Shown piece after piece: positions 25,870-32,402 of a stretch of DNA of 41,317 nt. How positions within the stretch are numbered: position 1 is the first letter of the stretch; each line of letters begins with the position of its first letter. The notes beneath the pieces were generated by a model, which did not search any database, was not told the DNA's origin, and saw only the letters and a program-made list of their open reading frames with translations. The stretch comes from a virus. The translations under genes were made by a program, and so were the position numbers. Where the stretch lies: positions 1 through 41,317 of the IMG/VR virus record IMGVR_UViG_3300037882_001825; one strand, given 5' to 3'.

Positions 25870-26942
25870 GCAAGCGAAAGTCTACTGCTCCATCCGACTT
25901 CAACCCCGTCAGTGTCGGCGGCGTCCCGCGACACGCTCGTACCATGCGAGCAATGAGCTTCTTCGACCGCCCGCCTGACGCAGACGATCCTAACGTAATT
26001 TGGGACTTCGGCTGGATCGCTCCTGACCTGCGTTCCACCGAGGAAAGCCGAGCGGATCAGCAAGCAAAGGCGTCGTTGGCTCCGTTCGTCCTGCAAGGGA
26101 AAAACCGCTACGGGGAAGAGCGGAAGGCGTTCCTGTGGGAGTGCTGGAAACACCCCGACGCCGTGGCTCAGATGAAGTTCGGGAAGGTGTACCCTGGCGT
26201 CCATCAAATCACTGGCAGTTGCGTAGGTGCGGGCGGATGCAACTACCTCTATTCGCTGGCCTGCGTGGAAATGATCCGCCTTGGCGAGCCGGAACTTGCC
26301 GTCGTTCCTTTCTGGCTACTGCCCTACGGTCGCTCCCGCTACTACCTGGGGGACCGTGGCCCTGGCGAAGGCTCGCTCGGCAGTACGTTTGCCAAGGCTG
26401 TTCTTGAGGATGGGTACATCGAGGCCGACCGCGACGGCCTGCCGACCTATACCAGCGACGACGGCCTGATCTGGGGGCGAAACGTCGAACTGTCGTGGAG
26501 CGACGGCGACGAAAAGAAAACGCTCGACCTGCTGCCACATTCTCGCAAGCATCTGGTGAAGACTTGCGCTCAGATCCGCAATGCTGACGATGCTCGTGAA
26601 GCGATTGTTGGCGGGTTCCCCTTCGGCTTTTGCGGTGACTGGGGCGGTCTGATGGAATGCCCTGTCACCGAGGGGGTGTTGCTCAATCGCCGAGCGGGGA
26701 GTTGGAATCATCAGCAATCATGTCATGGGTGGTGGGACCATCCGAAGCTAGGCGAGATTTTCTACATCCTCAATCAATGGGGACTTCGCACGCATGGAAT
26801 CTGTCCGACGGGAGCGCCTCCGGGCGGATACTGGATCAAAAAGAACGAAATGGAATATCAGTGTCGCAATGGGGAGTGTTTCGTGCCGTCGCAGTTCAAC
26901 GGGTTCCCTGCGCCTGACCGTCCCCTGTCCTGGATTTTCTGA
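25866..26942 (+). CDS. Papain-like (C1-type) cysteine peptidase
   Basis: A 358-aa protein. The papain catalytic layout can be traced: Q114 and C119 in VHQITGSCVGAGG (compare NQGxCGSCW), H287 in SCHGWW, and N303 in YILNQWG followed by GGYWIKK (compare NSWGxxWGxxGY). No signal peptide is visible. Located in the lysis/secretion cluster, it could be a peptidase endolysin, a virion-associated peptidase, or act on a host protein. Length exceeds a bare C1 domain because of a ~105-aa N-terminal part. ATG overlaps the previous stop (ATGA). Confidence 0.6.
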   Translation: MSKRKSTAPSDFNPVSVGGVPRHARTMRAMSFFDRPPDADDPNVIWDFGWIAPDLRSTEESRADQQAKASLAPFVLQGKNRYGEERKAFLWECWKHPDAVAQMKFGKVYPGVHQITGSCVGAGGCNYLYSLACVEMIRLGEPELAVVPFWLLPYGRSRYYLGDRGPGEGSLGSTFAKAVLEDGYIEADRDGLPTYTSDDGLIWGRNVELSWSDGDEKKTLDLLPHSRKHLVKTCAQIRNADDAREAIVGGFPFGFCGDWGGLMECPVTEGVLLNRRAGSWNHQQSCHGWWDHPKLGEIFYILNQWGLRTHGICPTGAPPGGYWIKKNEMEYQCRNGECFVPSQFNGFPAPDRPLSWIF

Positions 26943-26966
26943 GGTCGCCAAGAGGAGATAAAGCAC

Positions 26967-27299
26967 ATGGTATCGTACCCTGAAGGGCTGCCGTTCGACG
27001 CGGCAATGATCGTCACCAACGCTGTCCGCAATGGCTTGGCCGAAAAGGGCACGCACGGCGATTTAGCCTGTGTCGTGCATGCAGGCTGGAATCTGGTCGG
27101 CTTCGGCTTGGGCGTTGGCCTGCCCCACGTCCACACGTTCGCCGACGCGCGGACCAGCATTGCGGACCTGCCCGAATTGCTGTCGCCGCTGGCGGTCAAG
27201 GGCGACTTGCCTGCCGATGCGAAGGCGTTGCCGTGGGCGAAAATCCTGCCGTTGCTGTTCGCCTTGCTCCAGGTTCTTCTAGCCGAGAAGGAGGCATGA
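26967..27299 (+). CDS. Hypothetical protein with C-terminal membrane helix
   Basis: A 110-aa protein with a good AGGAG site. A Gly-rich stretch (NLVGFGLGVGLP, residues 43-54) and a hydrophobic C-terminal helix (ILPLLFALLQVLLAE, 92-106) are visible. The family is unknown. The tail helix suggests membrane association. Confidence 0.5.
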   Translation: MVSYPEGLPFDAAMIVTNAVRNGLAEKGTHGDLACVVHAGWNLVGFGLGVGLPHVHTFADARTSIADLPELLSPLAVKGDLPADAKALPWAKILPLLFALLQVLLAEKEA

Positions 27300-27303
27300 G
27301 CCG

Positions 27304-27744
27304 ATGCGATACTACTATCCGATCCTTGCCCTGCTGGCGGCTCTGGCGTGGCCGGCAACGGGCTATTCCCTCGATCATGACGCGGAAGCCCGTGCGGCTT
27401 TCGCAATGGCTCTGGCGTGCGAATCTGTGGCACGCAAACCAACGCCCGAACCAGACGTGACCCCGACCGTCAAGACCTGCCATTGCTCGACGAATTGCGT
27501 GTGCGGTTGCAATGAGGGCTTGCCGTGCGATTGTGCTGGCCAGCAAAGCCCGGTGAAACAGGCTGTACCGACGTCCTACGCGACGCTGGCGGAATGTCCG
27601 GCAGGCGGAACCTATCGGCAGTCGGGCGGGCGTTACTACCCCGTCTCGCCTACGATGACCTACGTTCAGCCGCAGCAATACGCACTGCCAACGCAGCGAT
27701 ACAGTTTCGCCAGCGGTGGCGGTTCGTGCGGGCCAGGCGGCTGA
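27304..27744 (+). CDS. Secreted Cys-rich protein
   Basis: A 146-aa protein with a signal peptide (residues 1-21). Residues 59-78 hold a dense Cys cluster, CHCSTNCVCGCNEGLPCDC, which could bind metal or form disulphides outside the cell. The C-terminal half is Tyr/Gln/Pro-rich (YVQPQQYALPTQRY), like flexible surface proteins. I recognise no enzyme domain. Confidence 0.55.
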   Translation: MRYYYPILALLAALAWPATGYSLDHDAEARAAFAMALACESVARKPTPEPDVTPTVKTCHCSTNCVCGCNEGLPCDCAGQQSPVKQAVPTSYATLAECPAGGTYRQSGGRYYPVSPTMTYVQPQQYALPTQRYSFASGGGSCGPGG

Positions 27745-27905
27745 CGATAGCGAACACGCTGCCCGGTCTGGGCAGTATGGACGCAGCGGATGGTAGTTCG
27801 TGGCGGGTGTGTACAGGAGAGGCACGCTCGCCAAAAGACAATCGGCTGCCGGGGGCCGTCTCTCTTCCGCTTCTGAGACGGTTCCCGCTTTCTGAGAAGG
27901 GGATC
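27745..27905 (+). other. Non-coding gap with two hairpins
   Basis: This stretch has no supported gene. It carries CTGCCC-GGTCT-GGGCAG at 27759-27775 and a 7-bp CCGTCTC/GAGACGG stem at 27856-27881. Neither has a T run, so termination is uncertain. They mark the border between the secreted-protein cluster and the small-gene cluster. Confidence 0.4.
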
Positions 27906-28112
27906 ATGGCACTTATGACCGAAAATGAACTGCAAGTCGCGAAGTCGTCATTGGCGAAGGAAATCCGTCAACGCATAGCGAAGATTCTCGACGAGTTGGA
28001 AAATCAAAGCGTCCTAGGTCACGACGGACCGGGTCTTCGCTGTCCTAAGTGCGGTTGCTCGATGGTCCACTATCGTCTCTATGGGTATCGCTGCATTCGT
28101 ATGTGCCAGTGA
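27906..28112 (+). CDS. Small zinc-ribbon protein
   Basis: A 68-aa protein. The N-terminal half is a charged helix (ENELQVAKSSLAKEIRQRIAKILDELE); the C-terminal half has CPKCGC...RCIRMC, a compact zinc-ribbon-like knuckle. ATG at 27906 is selected for its excellent GAGAAGGGG site. Function unknown; DNA or RNA binding is possible. Confidence 0.5.
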   Translation: MALMTENELQVAKSSLAKEIRQRIAKILDELENQSVLGHDGPGLRCPKCGCSMVHYRLYGYRCIRMCQ

Positions 28113-28202
28113 CATTCGCGCCGTCGGTGATTTTTCTGGGGCGAGAAAGAGGCGGCGGCGCGGGTCGGAGCGGCATCCAGAGGAGTCTCCATGCTGCTTC
28201 GT

Positions 28203-28232
28203 GTGCCGGGGGTGAGAGCCTCCGGCACTCTT
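28203..28232 (+). terminator. Hairpin with T-rich tail, first copy of a repeated element
   Basis: A GTGCCGG/CCGGCAC stem (28203-28228) is followed by TCTTTG. The 3' side, GTGAGAGCCTCCGGCAC (28212-28228), recurs exactly at 28458-28474, there followed by CATTTTTG. It looks like an imperfect intrinsic terminator that has been copied. A short ORF with a good AGAGGAG site (28191, 14 codons) runs through the stem and could be a leader peptide. Confidence 0.4.
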
Positions 28233-28248
28233 TGAAACAGGTGAATGT

Positions 28249-28461
28249 ATGCACGCGCACAAGTGGGCAGACATAACTGCGATGCAAGACGGAGTAAGTT
28301 GCCGCATTCGTTGGCTATGCTTATTGTGCGGCATGACGAAGACCGTGTCTGCGATAATACCTTCTGGGATGAATGATGTGATATGCGCGGCTGCTGACCC
28401 ACGGCTAACATTAGATGACGTGGCCGAGGTGGCGACGGATCGCGTAATGGGTGCGAAGTGA
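28249..28461 (+). CDS. Hypothetical small protein
   Basis: A 70-aa protein with an AGGTG site. It contains a WLCLLCGMTKT segment with C-x2-C, but no second pair, so a metal site is uncertain. It is flanked by the two copies of the repeated hairpin element, which hints at a cassette-like unit. Confidence 0.4.
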   Translation: MHAHKWADITAMQDGVSCRIRWLCLLCGMTKTVSAIIPSGMNDVICAAADPRLTLDDVAEVATDRVMGAK

Positions 28462-28474
28462 GAGCCTCCGGCAC
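28458..28474 (+). repeat. Second copy of the 17-nt hairpin element
   Basis: Exact repeat of 28212-28228. Here the 5' arm differs: the stem is GGTGC/GCACC and is followed by ATTTTTG, a better T run than in the first copy. It overlaps the end of the previous gene. Confidence 0.6.
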
Positions 28475-28502
28475 CATTTTTGAAACGGGGGGATGCAGGC
28501 CG

Positions 28503-28682
28503 ATGCACAGCGAACTTGTGACCGTTCTCGGCACGCTGCTATGCCTGTTCCTGCTGGCCTTGTGGTATTGCAGCCCCAAGCCACGCAAGCACGTTGGCCC
28601 GCTCAGTGATGCCGACGCGGACGACACGCCGGAGGACGACGGGCAAGACCCGGAGAAGATCGACCGGGAGGTCCAGCAGTGA
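28503..28682 (+). CDS. Small single-pass membrane protein
   Basis: A 59-aa protein with an N-terminal transmembrane helix (residues 5-22, VTVLGTLLCLFLLALWY) and an acidic tail (DADADDTPEDDGQDPEKIDRE). A GGGGGG site lies about 9 nt before the ATG. Its stop overlaps the next GTG. No family is recognised. Confidence 0.5.
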   Translation: MHSELVTVLGTLLCLFLLALWYCSPKPRKHVGPLSDADADDTPEDDGQDPEKIDREVQQ

Positions 28683-28960
28683 CGCGAGATGAGTTAATAG
28701 AGGTGTTTCACGGCATGACCATCGAGGAGATTGGCCGCGTCAGGGATCTTGCTTCCGAATATCTGAGCATGTGGTTTGGCTTCAGTACGACTGCGATGGC
28801 AAAAAGAACGCCAGAGTGGATTGATGCAGCCGCAAAAAGATTGGACGGGAAATTCTCGACTTGCTGCGAATGTGGCGAGGATTACCCAGCGAAAGAACAT
28901 CGCATTGACGGTGAAGTTTTCTGCGCGAAATGTCGGCCAATGTGGGAGACGAAGAAGTGA
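28679..28960 (+). CDS. Zinc-finger protein
   Basis: A 93-aa protein. It has an N-terminal helical part (MTRDELIEVFHGMTIEEIGRV) and a C-terminal Cys4 knuckle, CCECGEDYPAKEHRIDGEVFCAKC (about residues 62-85). It could bind nucleic acid. GTG start in a GTGA overlap; the end overlaps the next GTG. Confidence 0.55.
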   Translation: MTRDELIEVFHGMTIEEIGRVRDLASEYLSMWFGFSTTAMAKRTPEWIDAAAKRLDGKFSTCCECGEDYPAKEHRIDGEVFCAKCRPMWETKK

Positions 28961-29208
28961 GCCATCATGAAAGACCGTTGCGGGATTGGGACGCGATTGA
29001 GAAGTCTCGCGTCGAAGCGATCATGCTCGACACCGAACAGGATTGCCCGCATGGAATCTACACTCCCGCCGAAGTGTACGACCTCACGCGAGAGGTCTTG
29101 TTTTTGCGCGAGTCCCTGGAACACATTGCGGTGTCGAAAAACGCACAGGCAACCGCAAAGCGAGCTTTGAAAATCCTGCGTGAGAAAACGCCAGAGGTGC
29201 CAGAATGA
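28957..29208 (+). CDS. Hypothetical protein
   Basis: An 83-aa helical protein. GTG at 28957 is preferred over ATG 28930 because GGGAG is at the right distance and the codon overlaps the upstream stop. The GIYTPAEVYDLTREVLFLRESLEHIA segment suggests a helical adaptor. Function unknown. Confidence 0.5.
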   Translation: MSHHERPLRDWDAIEKSRVEAIMLDTEQDCPHGIYTPAEVYDLTREVLFLRESLEHIAVSKNAQATAKRALKILREKTPEVPE

Positions 29209-29510
29209 TTCCATCGCCGATTGGCGGCTCGTGCCCTGTCTGCGGCGAGCAATATGCGCACAGGGAAGATTGCGAATTAAAACCGAAGAGTGTTGCCGAA
29301 TACATGGCTGGAAAGCGTTGCAAGGGATTCAAGCCGACGCCTTTTTACAGCGTGGACGGCGACATGATCGAGGTCTACTTCAAGGACGATCTAGCCTACG
29401 CGCAGCCGCTCGCAGACGGCGTTGTTGCACTTCGTTCGCAGGCCACGGGCGAAATTGTCGGCATGAAAATTCACGGCGTCAAGCAGCTGATTGCAGAGGT
29501 GTCGGAATGA
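29205..29510 (+). CDS. Small Cys-motif protein
   Basis: A 101-aa protein beginning with CPVCGEQYAHREDC (C-x2-C-x6-H-x3-C), a likely zinc site, followed by a beta domain containing VDGDMIEVYFKDDLAY. ATG overlaps the preceding stop. The family is unknown; it belongs to the same coupled run as its neighbours. Confidence 0.5.
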   Translation: MIPSPIGGSCPVCGEQYAHREDCELKPKSVAEYMAGKRCKGFKPTPFYSVDGDMIEVYFKDDLAYAQPLADGVVALRSQATGEIVGMKIHGVKQLIAEVSE

Positions 29511-29581
29511 GCAACCTCCCGCAACCCCTTGATTTTGTCGTGTGGTGCGTGGTCCGCGAAGTGCGGCGGATATGGGGGTAA
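29507..29581 (+). CDS. 24-codon microprotein
   Basis: A 24-aa ORF (MSNLPQPLDFVVWCVVREVRRIWG) exactly bridging its neighbours: ATGA overlap at the start and TAATG overlap at the end. It may be a real membrane-associated peptide or serve to couple translation of the next gene. Confidence 0.4.
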   Translation: MSNLPQPLDFVVWCVVREVRRIWG

Positions 29582-30393
29582 TGCCCGTGGAAGTCACATC
29601 TGAGAGTCTGTTGGCAGAAGCGGATAAACTGTATCGACAGGCGTCCGGTCAATATCGTGATGGAATCATTTGCGTCGGCAGACTGCTACACGAGTTTGTG
29701 ATTGCCTATCTGATCGAGGGGGACAGCCTTCCAAATCATCGACGCCACAAAGCTAAAATTACACGAAAGACAGGCGTTCGACTTGCCGCCGAAAGACTTG
29801 GTGTAAAGCCTGACAGAGTTCATCATCTCATTCTTATAGCCATGTCCGCTGATCTTCTTTCAGATGGGGGAAACGTAGGTAATTTGGCGGCAGAGACAAT
29901 CTACCGATTCCGTGTGTTTATTTGCCGCGTAGGCTTTGGTGACGCCAAGGGACTCAGCAGCACAGTCAGAGAGATTAGTCGATGTGAAACGTGGGAAGTC
30001 AAACCAGAATTCCATGACGTAGCAAAGAAGATGTTTCGCCGTGCCGTTGTAGAAGGATGGGGGCAAATAAAGGCAACCGATGAAATAAAGAAAGTATTCG
30101 GGTCGCGGCCAAACCCCCGCCGCCGTAGCAACAACTATCGGGCTGTGAAAGTTGCGGATACAGACAGAGCCGACGACATCGACGAAGAGGATCACAACTT
30201 CCCGACGATGGAAGGCGTTCTCGGCTCGCTTGCCAAGGCATCGCCCGGCGACGTGTCAAACGAATGCCTCAAGATCGTGCTGGCCAGCGAAGAACCCTGG
30301 CAAGTCGCACAACGGCTCATTGCTGAGTTGCAGCGCATTCCACGCGAGAAGCCTTGCTCATTGCTATTTCAGACGGCCACTGACGAGGGGTAA
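29581..30393 (+). CDS. Hypothetical protein, possibly DNA-associated
   Basis: A 270-aa protein, helical, basic in the middle (residues 175-195, KKVFGSRPNPRRRSNN) and acidic after it (DTDRADDIDEEDHN). Helices around residues 50-75 (ITRKTGVRLAAERLGVKPDRVHHLI) resemble a helix-turn-helix. It appears more AT-rich than its neighbours. The first codons lie in a 19-nt repeat shared with the next gene (29575-29593 and 30387-30405). No family assignment. Confidence 0.5.
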   Translation: MPVEVTSESLLAEADKLYRQASGQYRDGIICVGRLLHEFVIAYLIEGDSLPNHRRHKAKITRKTGVRLAAERLGVKPDRVHHLILIAMSADLLSDGGNVGNLAAETIYRFRVFICRVGFGDAKGLSSTVREISRCETWEVKPEFHDVAKKMFRRAVVEGWGQIKATDEIKKVFGSRPNPRRRSNNYRAVKVADTDRADDIDEEDHNFPTMEGVLGSLAKASPGDVSNECLKIVLASEEPWQVAQRLIAELQRIPREKPCSLLFQTATDEG

Positions 30394-30761
30394 TGCCCGT
30401 GGAAGCCATCACCATTCTCTTCCTCTGGCTACCGCTCGGTTCGCTCGACCAACCTGTTTCTCTCGACGACCTGCGTGTATTCCCTTCCCGCGCCGATGCG
30501 ATCATGGTGACGGCGCGAACGTGGTCGATCTACTGCGACTATGACCGCGTACCGCCGCTGTTCTCACGCGAAGAATACGACTGGTGGTACGGCATGAAAA
30601 ACGACGCCTATTGCAGGTGGTATGTGTGGGACGATTTACGCCTGGCTTACGACGAATCAAGCCCCTTGCAGACGCGGCTATGCGTGCTGCGGCGACTGAG
30701 ATCGTGGATCGGACACAATGCCTACGGCAATGGTGGCATGCCTTCGTGTGTGCCGCCGTAG
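30393..30761 (+). CDS. Hypothetical protein
   Basis: A 122-aa protein, aromatic and Trp-rich (SREEYDWWYGMKNDAYCRWYVWDDLRLAYDE, residues 59-89). Start ATG lies in a TAATG overlap and in the second copy of the 19-nt repeat. It is the last gene before the strong terminator. No domain is recognised. Confidence 0.5.
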   Translation: MPVEAITILFLWLPLGSLDQPVSLDDLRVFPSRADAIMVTARTWSIYCDYDRVPPLFSREEYDWWYGMKNDAYCRWYVWDDLRLAYDESSPLQTRLCVLRRLRSWIGHNAYGNGGMPSCVPP

Positions 30762-30791
30762 CAAGCCCCGCCACGAGCGGGGGTCATGGTG

Positions 30792-30828
30792 CGCCGGGTG
30801 GGGAGCAATCTTCACCCGGCGTTTTTTT
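30792..30828 (+). terminator. Rho-independent terminator
   Basis: A perfect 9-bp stem, CGCCGGGTG/CACCCGGCG (30792-30800 and 30813-30821), with a 12-nt loop, is followed directly by seven T residues. It ends the long rightward transcription unit and separates it from the lysogeny control region. Confidence 0.93.
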
Positions 30829-30904
30829 GTCGCACTTCCCCTCCATCATCGCTATCGCGGTGGACCTGCGCGACCAGGGATACGAGTGAAAATCGGTTAA
30901 TTTT

Positions 30905-30937
30905 CCTATGTCGGACACTGCCGACATAGGATATACT
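30905..30937 (+). promoter_or_regulatory. Repressor promoter with 10-bp inverted-repeat operator
   Basis: CCTATGTCGG (30905-30914) and CCGACATAGG (30921-30930) form a perfect inverted repeat around a 6-nt centre. It abuts a -10 hexamer TATACT (30932-30937). The -35 position is poor. A protein bound here would cover the promoter, so autoregulation by the adjacent XRE repressor is likely. The ATAGGATATA segment at 30926-30935 recurs at the promoter at 31340. Confidence 0.65.
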
Positions 30938-30968
30938 CTCAATGCCCGCTACACTCTGGGAGGATGCA

Positions 30969-31244
30969 ATGGCCATAGGCGACCGCGACCGGATTGAGAC
31001 ACTACCCGACAAGCTCCGCGAACTTCGAGCCGCCCGTGGGCTATCACAGGCGGCACTGGCCGAACTCGCGGGGCTGGGTGTGGGCGACGTGAGTAAGTAT
31101 GAAGCGGGCCACAGGACGCCGGGGTTGCGTGTGGCGGCCCTGCTGGCGGGCGCTCTCGGCTGCACGGTCGATGAGATGCTCGCGCCGGTCCAGTCTGCGA
31201 CCGAGAAAAAGAAACGTGGACGCCCGAAAAAGGTCAATTTGTAG
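30969..31244 (+). CDS. XRE-family transcriptional regulator (probable phage repressor)
   Basis: A 91-aa protein. The helix-turn-helix covers about residues 12-70: KLRELRAARGLSQAALAELAGLGVGDVSKYEAGHRTPGLRVAALLAGALGCTVDEML. The basic tail KKKRGRPKK resembles an AT-hook. ATG at 30969 is chosen because GGGAGG lies 5 nt upstream; the ATG at 30942 is only 5 nt from the -10 box and so could only serve a leaderless transcript. It lacks a peptidase/dimerisation domain, so induction would not follow the LexA-like self-cleavage route. Confidence 0.8.
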   Translation: MAIGDRDRIETLPDKLRELRAARGLSQAALAELAGLGVGDVSKYEAGHRTPGLRVAALLAGALGCTVDEMLAPVQSATEKKKRGRPKKVNL

Positions 31245-31339
31245 GATAATTCGGAAATTCCCTAATTCCCGAAAATGGCGTCCTTATGCCGTTTTGGAGA
31301 GGTCAGAAAACTTTCTTGCACAAAATATCCTAAGTAGGC

Positions 31340-31368
31340 TTGACACTATCCGATATAGGATATATATT
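31340..31368 (+). promoter_or_regulatory. Strong sigma70 promoter with embedded operator
   Basis: Perfect -35 TTGACA (31340-31345), 17-nt spacer, and -10 TATATT (31363-31368). Inside the spacer lies TATCC-GATATA-GGATA (31347-31362), an inverted repeat, and ATAGGATATA (31355-31364), shared with the repressor promoter. It drives the small genes that follow and is presumably shut by the repressor. It is one of the best promoter matches in the window. Confidence 0.8.
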
Positions 31369-31383
31369 ATGTGTAGACAGGTG

Positions 31384-31427
31384 AATGACACCTGCGACCG
31401 AAACCCTGACAGGAGTGACTGAGATGA
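31384..31427 (+). repeat. Repeated 5' leader, copy 1
   Basis: About 43 nt (AATGACACCTGCGACCGAAA and on through a TGACAGGAG ribosome binding site to GAGATGA) is nearly identical to 31617-31661, with one insertion and a few changes. Each copy ends in the start codon of a small gene. CCTG/CAGG in the leader can pair and sequester the AGGAG, so it may tune translation. Confidence 0.7.
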
Positions 31428-31618
31428 GTACCCAACTGCAAGACCTGGCCAGTATTCGCGGCGAAACCCCGGTCCTCGTGGGCACGCAAAACGTGTCCCA
31501 CGATGCGGCAGAACTGTATCGGTTCGGCGACGGCACCGAAGTGATCGTGACCAACGCAGGATTGGTGGCAGAGGATGAGGACGGCTTCGCCGAGTTGCGG
31601 GCCGAGATTCTGGCGTAA
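31424..31618 (+). CDS. Small acidic protein, first gene after the regulated promoter
   Basis: A 64-aa protein. ATG 31424 has AGGAG 8 nt upstream; an earlier in-frame ATG at 31385 lies only about 10 nt after the expected transcription start. It has a beta-rich core (YRFGDGTEVIVTNAGLVAED). No family is recognised. Position makes it an early, repressor-controlled gene. Confidence 0.55.
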   Translation: MSTQLQDLASIRGETPVLVGTQNVSHDAAELYRFGDGTEVIVTNAGLVAEDEDGFAELRAEILA

Positions 31619-31661
31619 TGACACCTGCGACCGAAACCCCTGACAGGAGACACTGAGATGA
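31617..31661 (+). repeat. Repeated 5' leader, copy 2
   Basis: Second copy of the element at 31384-31427, again placed so that it supplies the ribosome binding site and start codon of the following small gene. It begins in the stop codon of the previous gene. Confidence 0.7.
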
Positions 31662-31879
31662 CGACCACGACCCGCACCGCGACTGAAATCGGCACCCGCA
31701 TTGGCCTGGCCATCGCCCGCGACGTGATCGCTAATAGCGATCTGCCCCGCGAGTGGACGGGCATCGAGGACCAGGACGGCGACCAGTTGACCGCCGCCGG
31801 CATCGAGCCGGGCACGCAGGAATGGGCTGAGGCCGAAAAGGCAGCCGAAGAGGCGTACACGGCCCGCCTGGCGAAGTAA
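31658..31879 (+). CDS. Small acidic protein
   Basis: A 73-aa protein, Thr/Ala-rich at the start and helical at the end (EWAEAEKAAEEAYTARLAK). It follows the second leader copy. Function unknown. The 72-nt gap after it holds a GCCCC/GGGGC stem. Confidence 0.5.
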   Translation: MTTTTRTATEIGTRIGLAIARDVIANSDLPREWTGIEDQDGDQLTAAGIEPGTQEWAEAEKAAEEAYTARLAK

Positions 31880-31951
31880 ACACACCCACCGACGCCCCTC
31901 GCCCGCCCACCGTCGGCGGGGCATCTGAGGCACCTGAAGAAGGAGACGCTG

Positions 31952-32149
31952 ATGCGGACGACTTTCCGCGACATGGACATTTCCGACCTGGGGCAAGACG
32001 CGACGGATGCCGACTTGCAAATGTTCCGCAACGCTTGCGTGTGTCGGCGGGCGACTACAGGCGAGAGTGACGAACAGGTGACGGAATGGATGTGGAACGA
32101 CGGCGATTGGATGGGGCAGGTGCAGGAGTATATCGAGGCTGTCGCGTAG
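31952..32149 (+). CDS. Small hypothetical protein
   Basis: A 65-aa acidic protein with an AAGGAGA site. It contains the aromatic EWMWNDGDWMGQVQEYIEAVA tail. Last gene before the att region. No family is recognised. Confidence 0.5.
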   Translation: MRTTFRDMDISDLGQDATDADLQMFRNACVCRRATTGESDEQVTEWMWNDGDWMGQVQEYIEAVA

Positions 32150-32162
32150 ACAGCACAGGTGA

Positions 32163-32186
32163 CAGCAACGACGTAACTCGTTGCTG
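32163..32186 (+). terminator. 9-bp hairpin next to the att site
   Basis: A perfect CAGCAACGA/TCGTTGCTG stem with a 6-nt loop, just after the last early gene. There is no T run, so it could be a factor-dependent terminator or a recombination arm structure. A second perfect stem, CAACCGC/GCGGTTG (32277-32302), lies on the other side of the att core. No gene is supported between 32150 and 32402. Confidence 0.4.
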
Positions 32187-32199
32187 CGTAATGCCCGTG

Positions 32200-32248
32200 C
32201 AAGTGTCTCATAAACCCTTGGAAGTGGGTCCGATTCCCACCCGTCCCA
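32200..32248 (+). other. Probable attP: 3' half of a tRNA-Met gene
   Basis: Reading onward there is an anticodon loop CTCATAA (32207-32213, anticodon CAT) inside a CAAGTGT/ACCCTTG stem with one mismatch, a variable region, a T-arm GTGGG-TCCGATT-CCCAC (32224-32240), an acceptor 3' strand CCGTCCC (32241-32247) and a discriminator A. The 5' half of a tRNA is absent. This is the usual form of a phage attachment site that restores the host tRNA on integration, and the integrase gene ends 155 nt away. Phage genes lie on both sides, which suggests attP and not attL/attR. Confidence 0.75.
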
Positions 32249-32402
32249 ATGGCAACAAGAGGCCAGCAACACCACGCAACCGCTCTGGAAACAGGGCGGT
32301 TGCTGCATTTCATGACCCTGTTCCACGCTCGCCAACACCCATGAACAGGCTCCAAAAACCACCAACGCTGTCCTTTGCGAAGACAGCAAACGCGACAGCA
32401 AA

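Noticed and set aside
31330-32401. Two long minus-strand frames over the small early genes
   Set aside because: They cross the strong promoter, both leader repeats and the att site, and their protein sequences look like random translation.
32150-32402. A complete tRNA gene, or a gene starting at the ATG near 32191
   Set aside because: There is no 5' acceptor strand matching CCGTCCC and no D-arm, so it is only the 3' half. The open frame from 32191 merely translates the tRNA fragment and overlaps the integrase end.
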